Part shown: positions 45,600-53,798 of the stretch, piece by piece
How the letters are laid out: every line of letters begins with the position of its first letter
Position numbering within the stretch: position 1 is the stretch's first letter
Assembly: GCA_963814435.1 (NCBI GenBank)
Contig: CAWFCV010000008.1
Location: 9,889-73,888 of the forward strand
DNA: 64,000 nucleotides
Direction: 5' to 3'
Source: JAEUPI01 sp963814435
GTDB taxonomy: Bacteria > Pseudomonadota > Gammaproteobacteria > Burkholderiales > Burkholderiaceae_C
Translations under genes and position numbers: made by a program
Notes under the pieces: generated by a model
Database searches by the model: none
What the model saw: the letters and a program-made list of their open reading frames with translations, nothing else
Told to the model about the DNA's origin: nothing

Positions 45600-45699
45600 C
45601 GGCGCGACTCCGATCGGAGACGTTTGGCGGCCCAAGCGTAGCGGCGATGGCCTGCCGCCGGAAGTGGGCACGGCCACCGGCGGCGTTACGCTAGCAGCG

Positions 45700-46071
45700 A
45701 TGGACGCACCCGACGATGCGTCAGACCGCTGGCTGGTGGCCTGCCTGTGTGCCGACTGGTGCCATGTCTGCCAGGACTACCGCCAGACCTTCGCCCAGCT
45801 GGCACGCGAGTTCGCTGGTGCGGCGGGCTTCGTCTGGGTCGACATCGAGGATGACGAGGACGCGCTGGGCACGGTCGAGGTCGACGACTTCCCGACGCTG
45901 CTGATCGCGCGCGCAGGCCAGATCTGCCATTTCGCGGCGGTCATGCCCAACGCGCCCACCGGCCGGCGGCTCGTGCGCCGTGCCCTGGCCGGGGAGCTGG
46001 CACCGCTGAGCGACGCGAGCCCCGCGGGCTTGCCAGAGCGGTTGCACGCACTGCGTCGCGCACGTGGCTGA
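45700..46071 (+). CDS. Thioredoxin-like protein
   Basis: From ATG 45700, 123 residues. The fold begins RWLVACLCADWCHVCQDYRQTF with the active-site Cys21-His-Val-Cys24, then FVWVDIEDDEDALGTVEVDDFPTLLIARAG with the cis-proline (FPT). WCHVC in place of WCGPC suggests a more oxidising or special thioredoxin. No signal peptide. It is a single gene and its partner is unknown. Confidence 0.88.
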   Translation: MDAPDDASDRWLVACLCADWCHVCQDYRQTFAQLAREFAGAAGFVWVDIEDDEDALGTVEVDDFPTLLIARAGQICHFAAVMPNAPTGRRLVRRALAGELAPLSDASPAGLPERLHALRRARG

Positions 46072-46274
46072 TCGACGCGCGCGTCCGATTCAACTCGGCG
46101 GACTCGTCCACAGGCAGCTCGATACGGAACGGACTCTTTCTCGGCATACGCAACCCCCGGGAAGGCCCCGCGGCGTCGAACGGTGGCGGTACGTCGTCGC
46201 CACCGGCGCCATCGCGGGTGGCCTCGGGCGCATCATTCGCGGCTTCATCCGCCTCGGGAAGCCACGGTAGTCCG

Positions 46275-47246
46275 TCACGCAGCGACGCGCAGGACGAGCT
46301 TGCCGCGCACCTGGCCCGACACCAGCATGCGCATCGCGTCCGCCGCCTGCTCGAACGGGAAGGTGCGGTCGACCGCGGGGGTCACGCCCGGCTGTCCGAG
46401 GATGTCGGCAAGGGCCTGCAGCGGTTCCGGCTTCACGAAGCCCATCAGCATCGCCAGCCGCTGCCTCAGGAACATCGACCACAACGCCGCGCGCAGCGTC
46501 CGCCCCATGCCGCCGAAGAAGCGGTCGCCGCCTTCGCCGCCGCCGAGCACCAACGTACCCCGCGGCGCCAGCGCCTTGCGCAGCACGCTCAATGGCCGGT
46601 TGCCCGCAAGATCGAGGATCACGTCGAAACGGCCATCGGTGGGCAACGGCAGCTTCGTGTAGTCGATGACCGAGGTGGCGCCGAGCGAGCGCACGAACTC
46701 GACCTTCGAGGTGCTGCACACCGCGGTGACGTGAGCGCCGAAGTGCCGTGCGAGCTGCAAGGCCCACGAGCCGACGCCGCCGCCCGCGCCGATCACGCAC
46801 ACCGACTGGCCCGGCTACACCCTCGCCACGTCGCGCAGACCGATGAGCGCGGTCACGCCGGAAACGGCCGACCCCGCCGCCTGCTCGAAGCTCAGGCGCT
46901 CGGGTTTGAGGCAGAGCTGGTCCTCACGCGCGCAGGTGAACTCCGCGAACGTCCGCGACGCCGCGCCGAACACCGCGTCACCGACCTTGAAGCGCCTCAC
47001 CTCGGCGCCGACGGCCTCCACCACACCGCTGACGTCCGTGCCGAGCACGCGCTGCTTCGGTTTCGTCAGGCCCGTCGCGAGCCGCATCGCGTACGGCTTG
47101 CCGGCCATGAGGTGCCATTGGCCGTAGTCGAGGCCGGCGGCCTTCACGTGGATCAGCACTTCGTTCTTCTGCGGCACGGGTCGCTCGAGCGTCGTGACCT
47201 GGAGCACTTCGGGGTTGCCGTAGCGCGAGTGGATGACGGCCTTCAT
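46275..47246 (-). pseudogene. Zinc-free quinone oxidoreductase / alcohol dehydrogenase family protein with an in-frame amber stop
   Basis: The protein begins MKAVIHSRYGNPEVLQVTTLERPVPQKNEVL and has VLGTDVSGVVEAVGAEVRRFKVGDAVFG, typical of the MDR superfamily; the NAD(P) motif VCVIGAGGGVGSWALQLARHFGAHVTAV follows. The two halves are in the same frame, separated only by TAG at about 46815 (ARV-stop-PGQSV). The family has Gln or Lys there (VxPGQ), so CAG to TAG would explain it. This is a point change, unlike the frameshifts elsewhere, and may be a real mutation. About 323 residues without the stop. Confidence 0.88.
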
Positions 47247-47268
47247 GATGACTCTCCGTGCTGCGGGC

Positions 47269-47682
47269 TCAACCTGCCCGGAGCTCTCGCTCCCGTCGGG
47301 TGCGAGCCAGCATGACCAATGCCACGATCACCGCTGCGGTCACGTCGAAGCTCATGCAGAACCCCGGCCAGACCTGCGGCACACCGGTGTTGTGCACGAG
47401 GTGGTGGTGGAAGCCGTCCATCACGCCGTGCCCACCCAGCGCGAAGACGGCGATCCACGGGTTGAGCTTGAACCCCGCCACCGCCGAGACGATGAAGACG
47501 GCCGCGATAGCCACTTCGGACAGCATGACCTCGTTGCGGCTATCGACGACGGCGAACGCGAGGTAGTACGAGGCGACGGCGATGAGTACGGCGGGGTAGA
47601 ACACGCGCTCGCGGTCCATGCCCAGCCCCGCCGCAGCGGCGCAGAAGAGCAGCGCGAGGCTGATCCCGACGATGTATTCCAT
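47269..47682 (-). CDS. DUF6010-family four-helix membrane protein (chromosomal)
   Basis: The 137-residue protein starts MEYIVGISLALLFCAAAAGLGMDRERVFYPAVLIA and has four membrane helices. The conserved part ALGGHGVMDGFHHHLVHNTGVPQVWPGFCMSFDVT matches the cassette protein at 16050-16466. Histidines in GHGxxDxxHHHLVH could bind a metal in the membrane. It lies 22 bases upstream of the oxidoreductase start and 18 bases downstream of the DUF3703 gene, all on one strand, so the three may be co-transcribed. Confidence 0.8.
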   Translation of the reverse strand: MEYIVGISLALLFCAAAAGLGMDRERVFYPAVLIAVASYYLAFAVVDSRNEVMLSEVAIAAVFIVSAVAGFKLNPWIAVFALGGHGVMDGFHHHLVHNTGVPQVWPGFCMSFDVTAAVIVALVMLARTRRERELRAG

Positions 47683-47699
47683 GGCTCGATCCCCTTGCG

Positions 47700-48023
47700 T
47701 CAAGGCACGAGGTGCCGCAGGTCGTCGGGCACGGGCATAGGCTTGAAGGCACTGACACGCGCCCGGCCGCTGTTGCCACGCGGCACCCACAGGCGCGAGA
47801 ACAGGATCGAGGCCACGATCCGCGGCACCTGGCCGACGACTTCGCGCAGGTCGCCTCGGCGCAGGCCGGCCACCAGCATCCGCCAGTGGATGAAGGCGTG
47901 ACGGCCCATCATGCGCTGGGCCAGCACATGCGCCCGCTCAAGATGCCGGAAGGCGGTCTCGAAGTCGCCTCGCTGCAATGCGTGGTCAGCCCGTTCCACT
48001 TCCTGTTCGTACGCTTCGTCCAC
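47700..48023 (-). CDS. DUF3703-family protein
   Basis: The 107-residue protein MDEAYEQEVERADHALQRGDFETAFRHLERAHVLAQRMMGRHAFIHWRML is helical and follows the DUF3703 pattern (GD...AF.hLErAHvLgQ......H...H..ML), then GNTGxA...P-like end GRARVSAFKPMPVPDDLRHLV. The family is often found near metal resistance and DUF6010 genes; its role is unknown. Bases 48024-48302 upstream hold no gene but a dyad CGACCACTCGGTCG at 48221-48234. Confidence 0.8.
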   Translation of the reverse strand: MDEAYEQEVERADHALQRGDFETAFRHLERAHVLAQRMMGRHAFIHWRMLVAGLRRGDLREVVGQVPRIVASILFSRLWVPRGNSGRARVSAFKPMPVPDDLRHLVP

Positions 48024-48302
48024 GTCGGTGCTCCTGGTTCTGCGAACACGACATGTGTTCGCTGCAGTGCACTGTCGGCGCCAGCGGCGGTCGGCGACAG
48101 CGGCATGCGCCCAACCGTCGAAATCGGTCCGGCAAGGGTCCGAAGCCGCGCTCGAACGGTGACGGGGGACGGTCCAGCGCAGCGTGCGCGCTTCGACGGC
48201 CGCCGCTCACGGCGATGGCACGACCACTCGGTCGATCGGCGAGACCGCTCCCGCACGCGCGCCGACCGTTCGTCTCATGGGGCTGTCCGTGCACTGCTGC
48301 AG

Positions 48303-48340
48303 CGCCGAAAGTGCAGCCATCGAAGACATCCCGTCGTCGA
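48303..48340 (+). promoter_or_regulatory. Leader motif shared by the two metallothionein-like genes, copy 1
   Basis: CGAAAGTG near 48306 and the 23-base stretch 48318-48340 (CATCGAAGACATCC...CGTCGA) stand 22 bases before the start of the first metallothionein-like gene. The same 23 bases occur on the minus strand at 51402-51424, 19 bases before the second gene, while the surrounding DNA differs. Such identity in a non-coding leader points to a regulatory or RNA role. Confidence 0.5.
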
Positions 48341-48362
48341 TGCAACCCGAAGGAACGCCACC

Positions 48363-48548
48363 ATGAACGCCATCCAGCAAGTCCCCTGCAACTGCACCAC
48401 CTGTCCCGGCACCGGCTGCACCTGCGGCTGCCGGCAAGCCGCCGAGCAGACCTCCGGCGCCTGCAGCCCGCAGTGCCCCTGCGGCACGCAATGCCAATGC
48501 GGCGCACAGTGCCGATGCGGCGCCGGAGCCAGCTGCACCCGATCCTAA
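48363..48548 (+). CDS. Metallothionein-like cysteine-rich protein 1
   Basis: The 61-residue protein has 14 cysteines and no histidine: MNAIQQVPCNCTTCPGTG, then CTCGCRQ, and a tail of C-x-C-G-x-x-C units (CPCGTQCQCGAQCRCGAG). The density and C-x-C spacing are those of metal-thiolate clusters binding Zn, Cd or Cu(I). AAGGAACGCC precedes the ATG. The paralogue at 51233-51382 shares the start and the first cysteine block. Too small for most automatic gene callers, but the two copies with matching leaders make it convincing. Confidence 0.8.
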   Translation: MNAIQQVPCNCTTCPGTGCTCGCRQAAEQTSGACSPQCPCGTQCQCGAQCRCGAGASCTRS

Positions 48549-48653
48549 GCCGGGTTGCATCCCGCACGACGCCGGCGGCCGCCACATGGCTACCACCGGC
48601 ACCCTGACCTCGCGGGTTGATCGCGCCCCGCTTCCACACGAAGGAATCTGTCC

Positions 48654-49145
48654 GTGAACAGCTTTGTCCTGGCCTATGTCGGCGGCATCGTCGGCGCCGT
48701 CCTGATGGACATCACCGAGACGCTCGCCGCCCGGGTGGGCCTGACGAGCGGCGTCAGCGTCGCCCTGGTCGGCCGCTGGGCGCTGGGCCTGCTGCGCGGG
48801 CAATGGGCGCATGCCGACATCGCCCGCTCCCCGGCACGGCCGGGCGAGGTGCGGACGGGCTGGGCGTTTCACTTTCTCGTCGGCGGCGGCGGGGTCGCGC
48901 TGCTGTACGCGGCTTTCGTCCATGCTGCGGGCTACAACGCGCCCATCCATCACCTCTGGGGTGGTGTGATCTTCGGTGCGGCGACTTCGCTACTGCCCTG
49001 GCTGCTGCTGCTGCCTGCCTTCGGCTGGGGCTGGTTCGGGCGGCGCGGGCCGCGCGAGTCCAACGCCCTGCTGGCCAGCATGGTCTCGCACATCCCCTAC
49101 GGGCTGGGCGTCGGGGTCGTGATGGCGCTGGGCTCGAGCCTCTAG
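48654..49145 (+). CDS. DUF2938-family membrane protein
   Basis: The 163-residue protein (GTG start at 48654) has four membrane helices: MNSFVLAYVGGIVGAVLMDITETLAARVG, WAFHFLVGGGGVALLYAAFV, and a last pair ending MVSHIPYGLGVGVVMAL. D-x-x-E in helix 1 and HxxWGxxxG are typical of DUF2938, whose function is not known. It precedes the LytS-type kinase by 75 bases in the same direction. Confidence 0.8.
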   Translation: MNSFVLAYVGGIVGAVLMDITETLAARVGLTSGVSVALVGRWALGLLRGQWAHADIARSPARPGEVRTGWAFHFLVGGGGVALLYAAFVHAAGYNAPIHHLWGGVIFGAATSLLPWLLLLPAFGWGWFGRRGPRESNALLASMVSHIPYGLGVGVVMALGSSL

Positions 49146-49220
49146 CGACTTGGCGTTGCACTCCGCCGGCCCTAGAGTCGAGCCGGCGGGATCCACACTC
49201 AAGAAGCACGACTGCCCACG

Positions 49221-50291
49221 ATGTATCTCTCTTCGACGCGCACCGCCGAGTTGTGGCCCGACACGCTGAAAGGCGCGCTGCGCGCCATCGCCATCGCCGC
49301 CGTCTTCTTGGCCCTCGCTGCGACGCTGCTGTACGTGCTGTCCCCCGGGCTCGACACCTGGCCCCGGCTGCTGTTGTTCCACGAGTCCGTGGGCCTGACG
49401 ATGGTGGCCTGCGTGCTGCTGCTGCGGCACACGCGCGCCTTCGCGCGATTCAAATCGATGACCCGCTGGCTCCTCACCGGGGTCATCGCCATTCCGACCG
49501 GCTTCTTCGTGGGGCACCAGTTCGCCTTCTTGTTGCTGGGCGAGCCGCTGCGCATGGTCGGGTACCTGAGCGTCAGCCTGATCCCGATCCTCTTCACCGT
49601 GGTGGTGGGTGGTCTGGGCCTGCACTCGTTCGCGACGCGCGAGCAGCTCGCCCGGGAAGCCGCGGCGCGCTCGGAGGCGCAACGCCTGGCGGTCGAATCC
49701 CAGTTGCGCCTGCTGCGGGCCCAACTGGAACCGCACATGCTCTTCAACACGCTGGCCAACCTGCGCTCGCTGGCGCGCGAGGACGTCGATCGGGCGGAGT
49801 CGATGATCGACCAGCTGATCGTGTACCTGCGCAGTGCGCTGGCCGCGTCGCAGACGGAATCGGTGGCCTTGAGTCGGGAGTTCGCCCAGTTGCGCGCCTA
49901 CCTGGACATCATGGCGCTGCGCATGGGGCCGCGTCTGTCCTTCCGGCTGGACCTGCCCGCCGACCTGGAGGCCACCCAGGTCCCGCCCATGCTGCTACAG
50001 CCGCTGGTGGAGAACGCGATCAAGCACGGTCTGGAGCCCAAGGTCGGCTCAGGCAGCATCGAGGTGGTCGCGCGCGGGACGGCCGCGGGCATCGAGATCC
50101 GCATCAACGACAGCGGCCTCGGGCTGCCGGCGGACGAGGAGGACGAAGCGCCCGCCCGTCCCGCCGGCACCAGCTATGGCCTGCAGCACGTGCGCGACCG
50201 GCTGCAGGCGGTCTACGGCGCGGCCGCGCGGCTCAGCCTGGAACGGCGCCAACCGACCGGTGTGAGTGCCGTGGTGTTCATCCCCACCTGA
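49221..50291 (+). CDS. LytS/AlgZ-type sensor histidine kinase
   Basis: The 356-residue membrane protein has four helices between residues 20 and 135, a short coiled linker (ATREQLAREAAARSEAQRLAVESQ), the phosphorylation segment LRAQLEPHMLFNTLANLRSL with His172, and an ATP-binding domain with VENAIKHGLEP and a glycine loop in GTSYGLQHVRDRL. This is the His_kinase family paired with LytTR regulators. The signal is unknown; the membrane part has no sensor domain beyond the helices. The response regulator follows after 59 bases. Confidence 0.92.
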   Translation: MYLSSTRTAELWPDTLKGALRAIAIAAVFLALAATLLYVLSPGLDTWPRLLLFHESVGLTMVACVLLLRHTRAFARFKSMTRWLLTGVIAIPTGFFVGHQFAFLLLGEPLRMVGYLSVSLIPILFTVVVGGLGLHSFATREQLAREAAARSEAQRLAVESQLRLLRAQLEPHMLFNTLANLRSLAREDVDRAESMIDQLIVYLRSALAASQTESVALSREFAQLRAYLDIMALRMGPRLSFRLDLPADLEATQVPPMLLQPLVENAIKHGLEPKVGSGSIEVVARGTAAGIEIRINDSGLGLPADEEDEAPARPAGTSYGLQHVRDRLQAVYGAAARLSLERRQPTGVSAVVFIPT

Positions 50292-50350
50292 CCCGGCGCA
50301 CACCGCGTTCGCCCATCACCGTTGTCATCGACCTGTCGAGAAAGACCGCC

Positions 50351-51160
50351 ATGACCCTGGTCAACACCGCACCCACTGCCGTCATCGCCGAGGACGAACC
50401 GGTCCTTGCGCGCACCTTGATCCGCCTGTTGGAACAGGTGTGGCCCGAGCTTCGCATCGTCGGCGTCGCGGAAGACGGCCTGCGGGTCACCGAGTTGGCG
50501 CTGGCGTCGCTGCCCGATGTGATGTTCCTCGACATCAAGATGCCCGGGCGCACCGGGATCGAGGTGGCTGAGGTGGTTGCCGACGACTGGCCCGACGAGC
50601 GGGCCGAGCCGCTGTTCGTGTTCATCACGGCCTACGACAATTTCGCGGTCCCTGCGTTCGAGCGCGCTGCGGTCGACTACCTGCTTAAGCCCGCCACGGC
50701 CGAACGTCTGCAGCAGAGCGTAGTTCGGCTCAAGTCGAGGCTGGCGGAACGTGCCGCGTCACCGCAGGCGGGCGACATGGCGGCGCTGATGCAGCGCATG
50801 CAGTCGCTGGCCACGCCCGAGGCCGACTCGCGCGAGCGCATCAAGGTCATCCGCGCCGGGGTGGGCAACACCGTGCGGATGATTCCCGTGGCCGACGTGG
50901 TCTGCTTCGAGGCGACCGAGAAGTACGTGAATGTCGTGACGCCCACCGGGGAGGCGCTGGTGCGCATGAGCCTGCGCGAGCTGATGGCGCGCATCGATTC
51001 GACCGACTTCATCCAGGTGCACCGCAGCGTCATGGTCAATTCGAACGCCATCGTGAGCGCGACGCGCGACGAGAACGGGCACTACAGCCTGAGCGTGCGT
51101 GGCCTGCAACGGCCGTTGAAGGTCAGCCGCGCGTTCGGCCACCTCTTCCGCCCGATGTAG
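50351..51160 (+). CDS. LytTR-family response regulator
   Basis: From ATG 50351, 269 residues. The receiver domain has AVIAEDEPVLARTLIRLL, phosphorylated Asp61 in VMFLDIKMPGRTGIE, Thr in FITAYDNFAV and Lys in VDYLLKPA. The C-terminal DNA-binding LytTR domain has VADVVCFEATEKYVNVVT and FIQVHRSVMVNSNAI. It should act with the kinase at 49221. Being enclosed by two metallothionein-like genes with a shared leader, it is the first candidate for their control. Confidence 0.93.
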   Translation: MTLVNTAPTAVIAEDEPVLARTLIRLLEQVWPELRIVGVAEDGLRVTELALASLPDVMFLDIKMPGRTGIEVAEVVADDWPDERAEPLFVFITAYDNFAVPAFERAAVDYLLKPATAERLQQSVVRLKSRLAERAASPQAGDMAALMQRMQSLATPEADSRERIKVIRAGVGNTVRMIPVADVVCFEATEKYVNVVTPTGEALVRMSLRELMARIDSTDFIQVHRSVMVNSNAIVSATRDENGHYSLSVRGLQRPLKVSRAFGHLFRPM

Positions 51161-51175
51161 GGCGCGATGGAGGTG

Positions 51176-51220
51176 CGCCCCGGCTTGGCGCCGGGGCGGC
51201 CCCGCGGCTCGCGCCGCGGG
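51176..51220. terminator. Double hairpin between convergent genes
   Basis: CGCCCCGGC-TTGGC-GCCGGGGCG (51176-51198) is followed directly by CCCGCGGC-TCGC-GCCGCGGG (51201-51220). Both stems are perfect. It lies between the regulator stop and the second metallothionein-like gene, which converge, and could end both transcripts. Confidence 0.6.
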
Positions 51221-51232
51221 AGGGGTTCGTCA

Positions 51233-51382
51233 TTAGCCCTTGGCGCAGGCGCAGGCCTTGCCGCAGGTGCAGTTCGCGGTGCAGCCGCACGCAGCGGCTG
51301 CGGGCTGGCGGCAGCCGCAGGTGCAGGTCCTGCCCTGGCACACGGCACAGTTGCAGGGGGCGGGTTGCTGGGATTCGTTCAT
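51233..51382 (-). CDS. Metallothionein-like cysteine-rich protein 2
   Basis: The 49-residue protein has 12 cysteines: MNESQQPAPCNCAVCQGRT, CTCGCRQ and the tail CGCTANCTCGKACACAKG. The first 25 residues align with copy 1 (C-N-C-x-x-C-x-G-x-x-C-T-C-G-C-R-Q). A ribosome site GAGGAAC precedes the ATG. It is shorter than copy 1 by one C-x-C unit. The genes face toward the two-component system from both sides. Confidence 0.78.
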   Translation of the reverse strand: MNESQQPAPCNCAVCQGRTCTCGCRQPAAAACGCTANCTCGKACACAKG

Positions 51383-51401
51383 CGTGAAGTTCCTCGGTGG
51401 C

Positions 51402-51424
51402 TCGACGACGGGATGTCTTCGATG
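51402..51424 (-). promoter_or_regulatory. Leader motif shared by the two metallothionein-like genes, copy 2
   Basis: All 23 bases are the same as 48318-48340, on the opposite strand, 19 bases before the ATG of copy 2; CGAAAGTG also precedes it. The remaining bases of this gene-free stretch up to 51774 hold ACCACTCGGTCGAC at 51610-51623, similar to the dyad at 48223, and no other recognised feature. Confidence 0.5.
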
Positions 51425-51774
51425 ACCCTCACTTTCGTCGACCGCTCCTGATGGCGACAGCCATTTGAGACGAACCGTCATCTCCGTTCCCGCAGCCGTC
51501 GATGGCGTCGACCCAACGGCGTGTTGCTCGCGTACGCCATCCGATGCCGTCCATGGCGCACAGAAGAAGCGCTGGCGTTCCCGGAGCGCTCGGTGGGCGC
51601 GTCACGTCAACCACTCGGTCGACAAGGCCGACCGCTGCCGGACGCCGGCGCGCCGCTGATCGCATCGCGCTGTCGCCCGAATCGGCTGGGCACGAAAGTA
51701 CGCCCAGCTCGTCGCCGCGTCGGATGACGAGTCGGACCTCCTTCAACACCGGCCCATTCATTCAGGACCACGCC

Positions 51775-52212
51775 ATGAACCGTTTCGTCACCACGACACT
51801 CTCGCTCGTCGCACTCGTCGCAGCCACCGGCTGCGCGTCCCCGCCGCCCGGCCTTGACCTCTCGCTCACCCGTCCGAGCGTCGACAAGAAGTACGTCGTC
51901 ACGCTGCAACCGCCCGCCAAGCCGGCGGCCATCAATCAGCTGCATTCGTGGCAGCTCAAGCTCTCGTCATCCGCGGGTGCGCCGATTGCGCATGCGCAGA
52001 TCATGGTCGACGGCGGCATGCCGCAGCATGGACATGGCCTGCCCACGCGGCCGCAGGTCACGCAGGAGCTGCCCAACGGCACTTATCTGATCGAGGGCAT
52101 GAAGTTCAGCATGACCGGTTGGTGGGAGATCAAGCTGGCCATCGACAGCCCCGACGGGGCCGACAAGGTGACCTTCAACACCGTCGTGTCAGAGCTGGGC
52201 ATCGGTCGCTGA
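51775..52212 (+). CDS. YtkA/FixH-like lipoprotein
   Basis: The 145-residue protein has a lipoprotein signal peptide with lipobox VAATGC (Cys20). The mature part is a beta-sandwich domain of the YtkA/FixH-like type: LHSWQLKLSSSAGAPIAHAQIMVDGGMPQHGHGLPTRPQV, ending GTYLIEGMKFSMTGWWEIKLAID. M-P-x-H-x-H-G could bind copper. It is anchored in the periplasm and precedes a di-haem peroxidase gene by 31 bases; the two are often found together. Confidence 0.85.
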   Translation: MNRFVTTTLSLVALVAATGCASPPPGLDLSLTRPSVDKKYVVTLQPPAKPAAINQLHSWQLKLSSSAGAPIAHAQIMVDGGMPQHGHGLPTRPQVTQELPNGTYLIEGMKFSMTGWWEIKLAIDSPDGADKVTFNTVVSELGIGR

Positions 52213-52243
52213 AGTGCCGAATCGACATCTCGAGGAGACAACG

Positions 52244-53557
52244 ATGCGCAGACTTCAGTCAATCGTGTGGATCGGTTGCGTCTTCGCCGCCAGCGCGATG
52301 CTGGCGGTGACCTCTGCCAATGCCGCTTCCCGGCAGCCGGCGACGGGCGCCGATCGCTGGAGCGCCGAGGACATGGCCGTCCTGGCTTCGCTCAGCCTGA
52401 AGCGTCTGCCGCCGGTGCCGGTCGATCCGTCCAATGCGGTGGAGCGGCTGCCCGCCGCCATCGATCTGGGCCAACGCCTCTTCAACGATGCACGCTTCAG
52501 CCGCAATGGCGCCGTGTCGTGTGCCAGTTGCCATGATCCTCAGAGGCAATTCCAGGATGGGTTGCCGGTCGGCCAGGGCGTGGGGACGGGCTCGCGCCGC
52601 GCCATGCCCATCGTGGGTGCCGGCTACGGCAGCTGGTTGTTCTGGGATGGCCGCAAGGACAGCCTGTGGGCCCAAGCGCTCGGTCCGCTCGAAGATGCCG
52701 TGGAGCACGGCGGAAACCGCACGCGCTATGCGCATCTCGTGGCCGAGAACTACCGCAAGGAATACGAGGCCCTCTTCAGCGCGATGCCAGGCTTCGATGG
52801 CCTGCCCAGGGACGCCGGACCCAACGGCAGCACGAACGAGAAGGCAGCGTGGGCTGCGATGGACGTTCGCCAGCGCGACAACGTGTCGCGGTTGTTCTCG
52901 AACATGGGCAAGGCCATCGCGGCCTATGAGAAGTCGCTGCAGCACGAGCCTTCGCGGCTGGATCGCTACATCGATGCGGTGGTGACGGCCGACCCTGCAG
53001 CCCAGGGGATGCTGCGGGCCAACGAAGTCAGGGGCCTGCGGCTGTTCATCGGCAAGGCGCAGTGCGTGAGTTGCCACAACGGAGCGCTGTTCACCGACCA
53101 GCAGTTCCACAACACCGGCGTGCCGCCGCGCGACGCCGCAAGACCCGACCGTGGGCGCGCCGTTGCGACGGCAATGGTGCGCGGCGACGAGTTCAATTGC
53201 CTGGGGCCGTTCAGCGATGCCCAGCCGAAGCAGTGCCAGGAACTTCGATTCATGGTGAGTGGCGATCCGGCGCTGGAGGGCGCGTTCAAGACACCGGGCC
53301 TTCGCGGCGTGGCACAGCGGCCGCCTTACATGCACGCCGGGCAGTTCGCCACGCTGGAACAAGTCGTGCATCACTACGTCAAGGCACCGCATGCCGCAGT
53401 GGGCCACTCGGAGCTGACGCACCGGCATGGGAGCGGGACCGATGGCGGGCATGCCGAACGTGCCCCGATCGAGCTGACCGACGTTGAATTGGCAGACCTG
53501 GTGAGCTTCCTCGGCACGTTGAGCACAGAGCGGCAATCAGCCTCGGCAGCACCTTGA
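52244..53557 (+). CDS. Di-haem cytochrome c peroxidase / MauG family protein
   Basis: From ATG 52244 (GAGGAG ribosome site), 437 residues with a signal peptide (MRRLQSIVWIGCVFAASAMLAVTSANA). Two haem sites are present: CASCH at 93-97 with FQDG and CVSCH at 274-278 with FTDQQFHNTG. The first site comes after LGQRLFNDARFSRNGAVS, as in bacterial peroxidases. The C-terminus has PPYMHAGQFATLEQVVHHY. It reduces peroxide or oxidises a partner in the periplasm, perhaps with the lipoprotein before it. Confidence 0.92.
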   Translation: MRRLQSIVWIGCVFAASAMLAVTSANAASRQPATGADRWSAEDMAVLASLSLKRLPPVPVDPSNAVERLPAAIDLGQRLFNDARFSRNGAVSCASCHDPQRQFQDGLPVGQGVGTGSRRAMPIVGAGYGSWLFWDGRKDSLWAQALGPLEDAVEHGGNRTRYAHLVAENYRKEYEALFSAMPGFDGLPRDAGPNGSTNEKAAWAAMDVRQRDNVSRLFSNMGKAIAAYEKSLQHEPSRLDRYIDAVVTADPAAQGMLRANEVRGLRLFIGKAQCVSCHNGALFTDQQFHNTGVPPRDAARPDRGRAVATAMVRGDEFNCLGPFSDAQPKQCQELRFMVSGDPALEGAFKTPGLRGVAQRPPYMHAGQFATLEQVVHHYVKAPHAAVGHSELTHRHGSGTDGGHAERAPIELTDVELADLVSFLGTLSTERQSASAAP

Positions 53558-53635
53558 CGATTGGCGGTCATCCATTTTGATCGCCAGCGGCAGGTACCGG
53601 CTGCGTCTCGGCGCCAGCTGTGACTAGTACTAGTG

Positions 53636-53791
53636 GTGCCGCTGGGCAGTTTGCCCGGCGTGCACCGCAATCCGTCGCTCACGCCCACCACCGTGCCGGA
53701 CTCGCACCGCCTCGTGATCACCCAAGCCAACCAATGGGACCTGCTGAACAGCGCCGAGGTCTTCGCGAAGTTGAAGGCCTGGCTGGCTTGA
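53636..53791 (+). pseudogene. C-terminal fragment of an unknown hydrolase-like gene
   Basis: A 51-codon frame (VPLGSLPGVHRNPSLTPTTVPDSH ... NQWDLLNSAEVFAKLKAWLA) ends at TGA 53791 with normal codon use. It resembles the end of an alpha/beta hydrolase, but no start or catalytic residue is left. ACTAGTACTAGT at 53624-53635 marks the break. Likely the remains of a deleted gene. Confidence 0.4.
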
Positions 53792-53798
53792 GCCTCGA

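Noticed and set aside
46064..46270. Short plus-strand frame after the thioredoxin-like gene
   Set aside because: No ribosome site or family; possibly a fragment, too weak to list.
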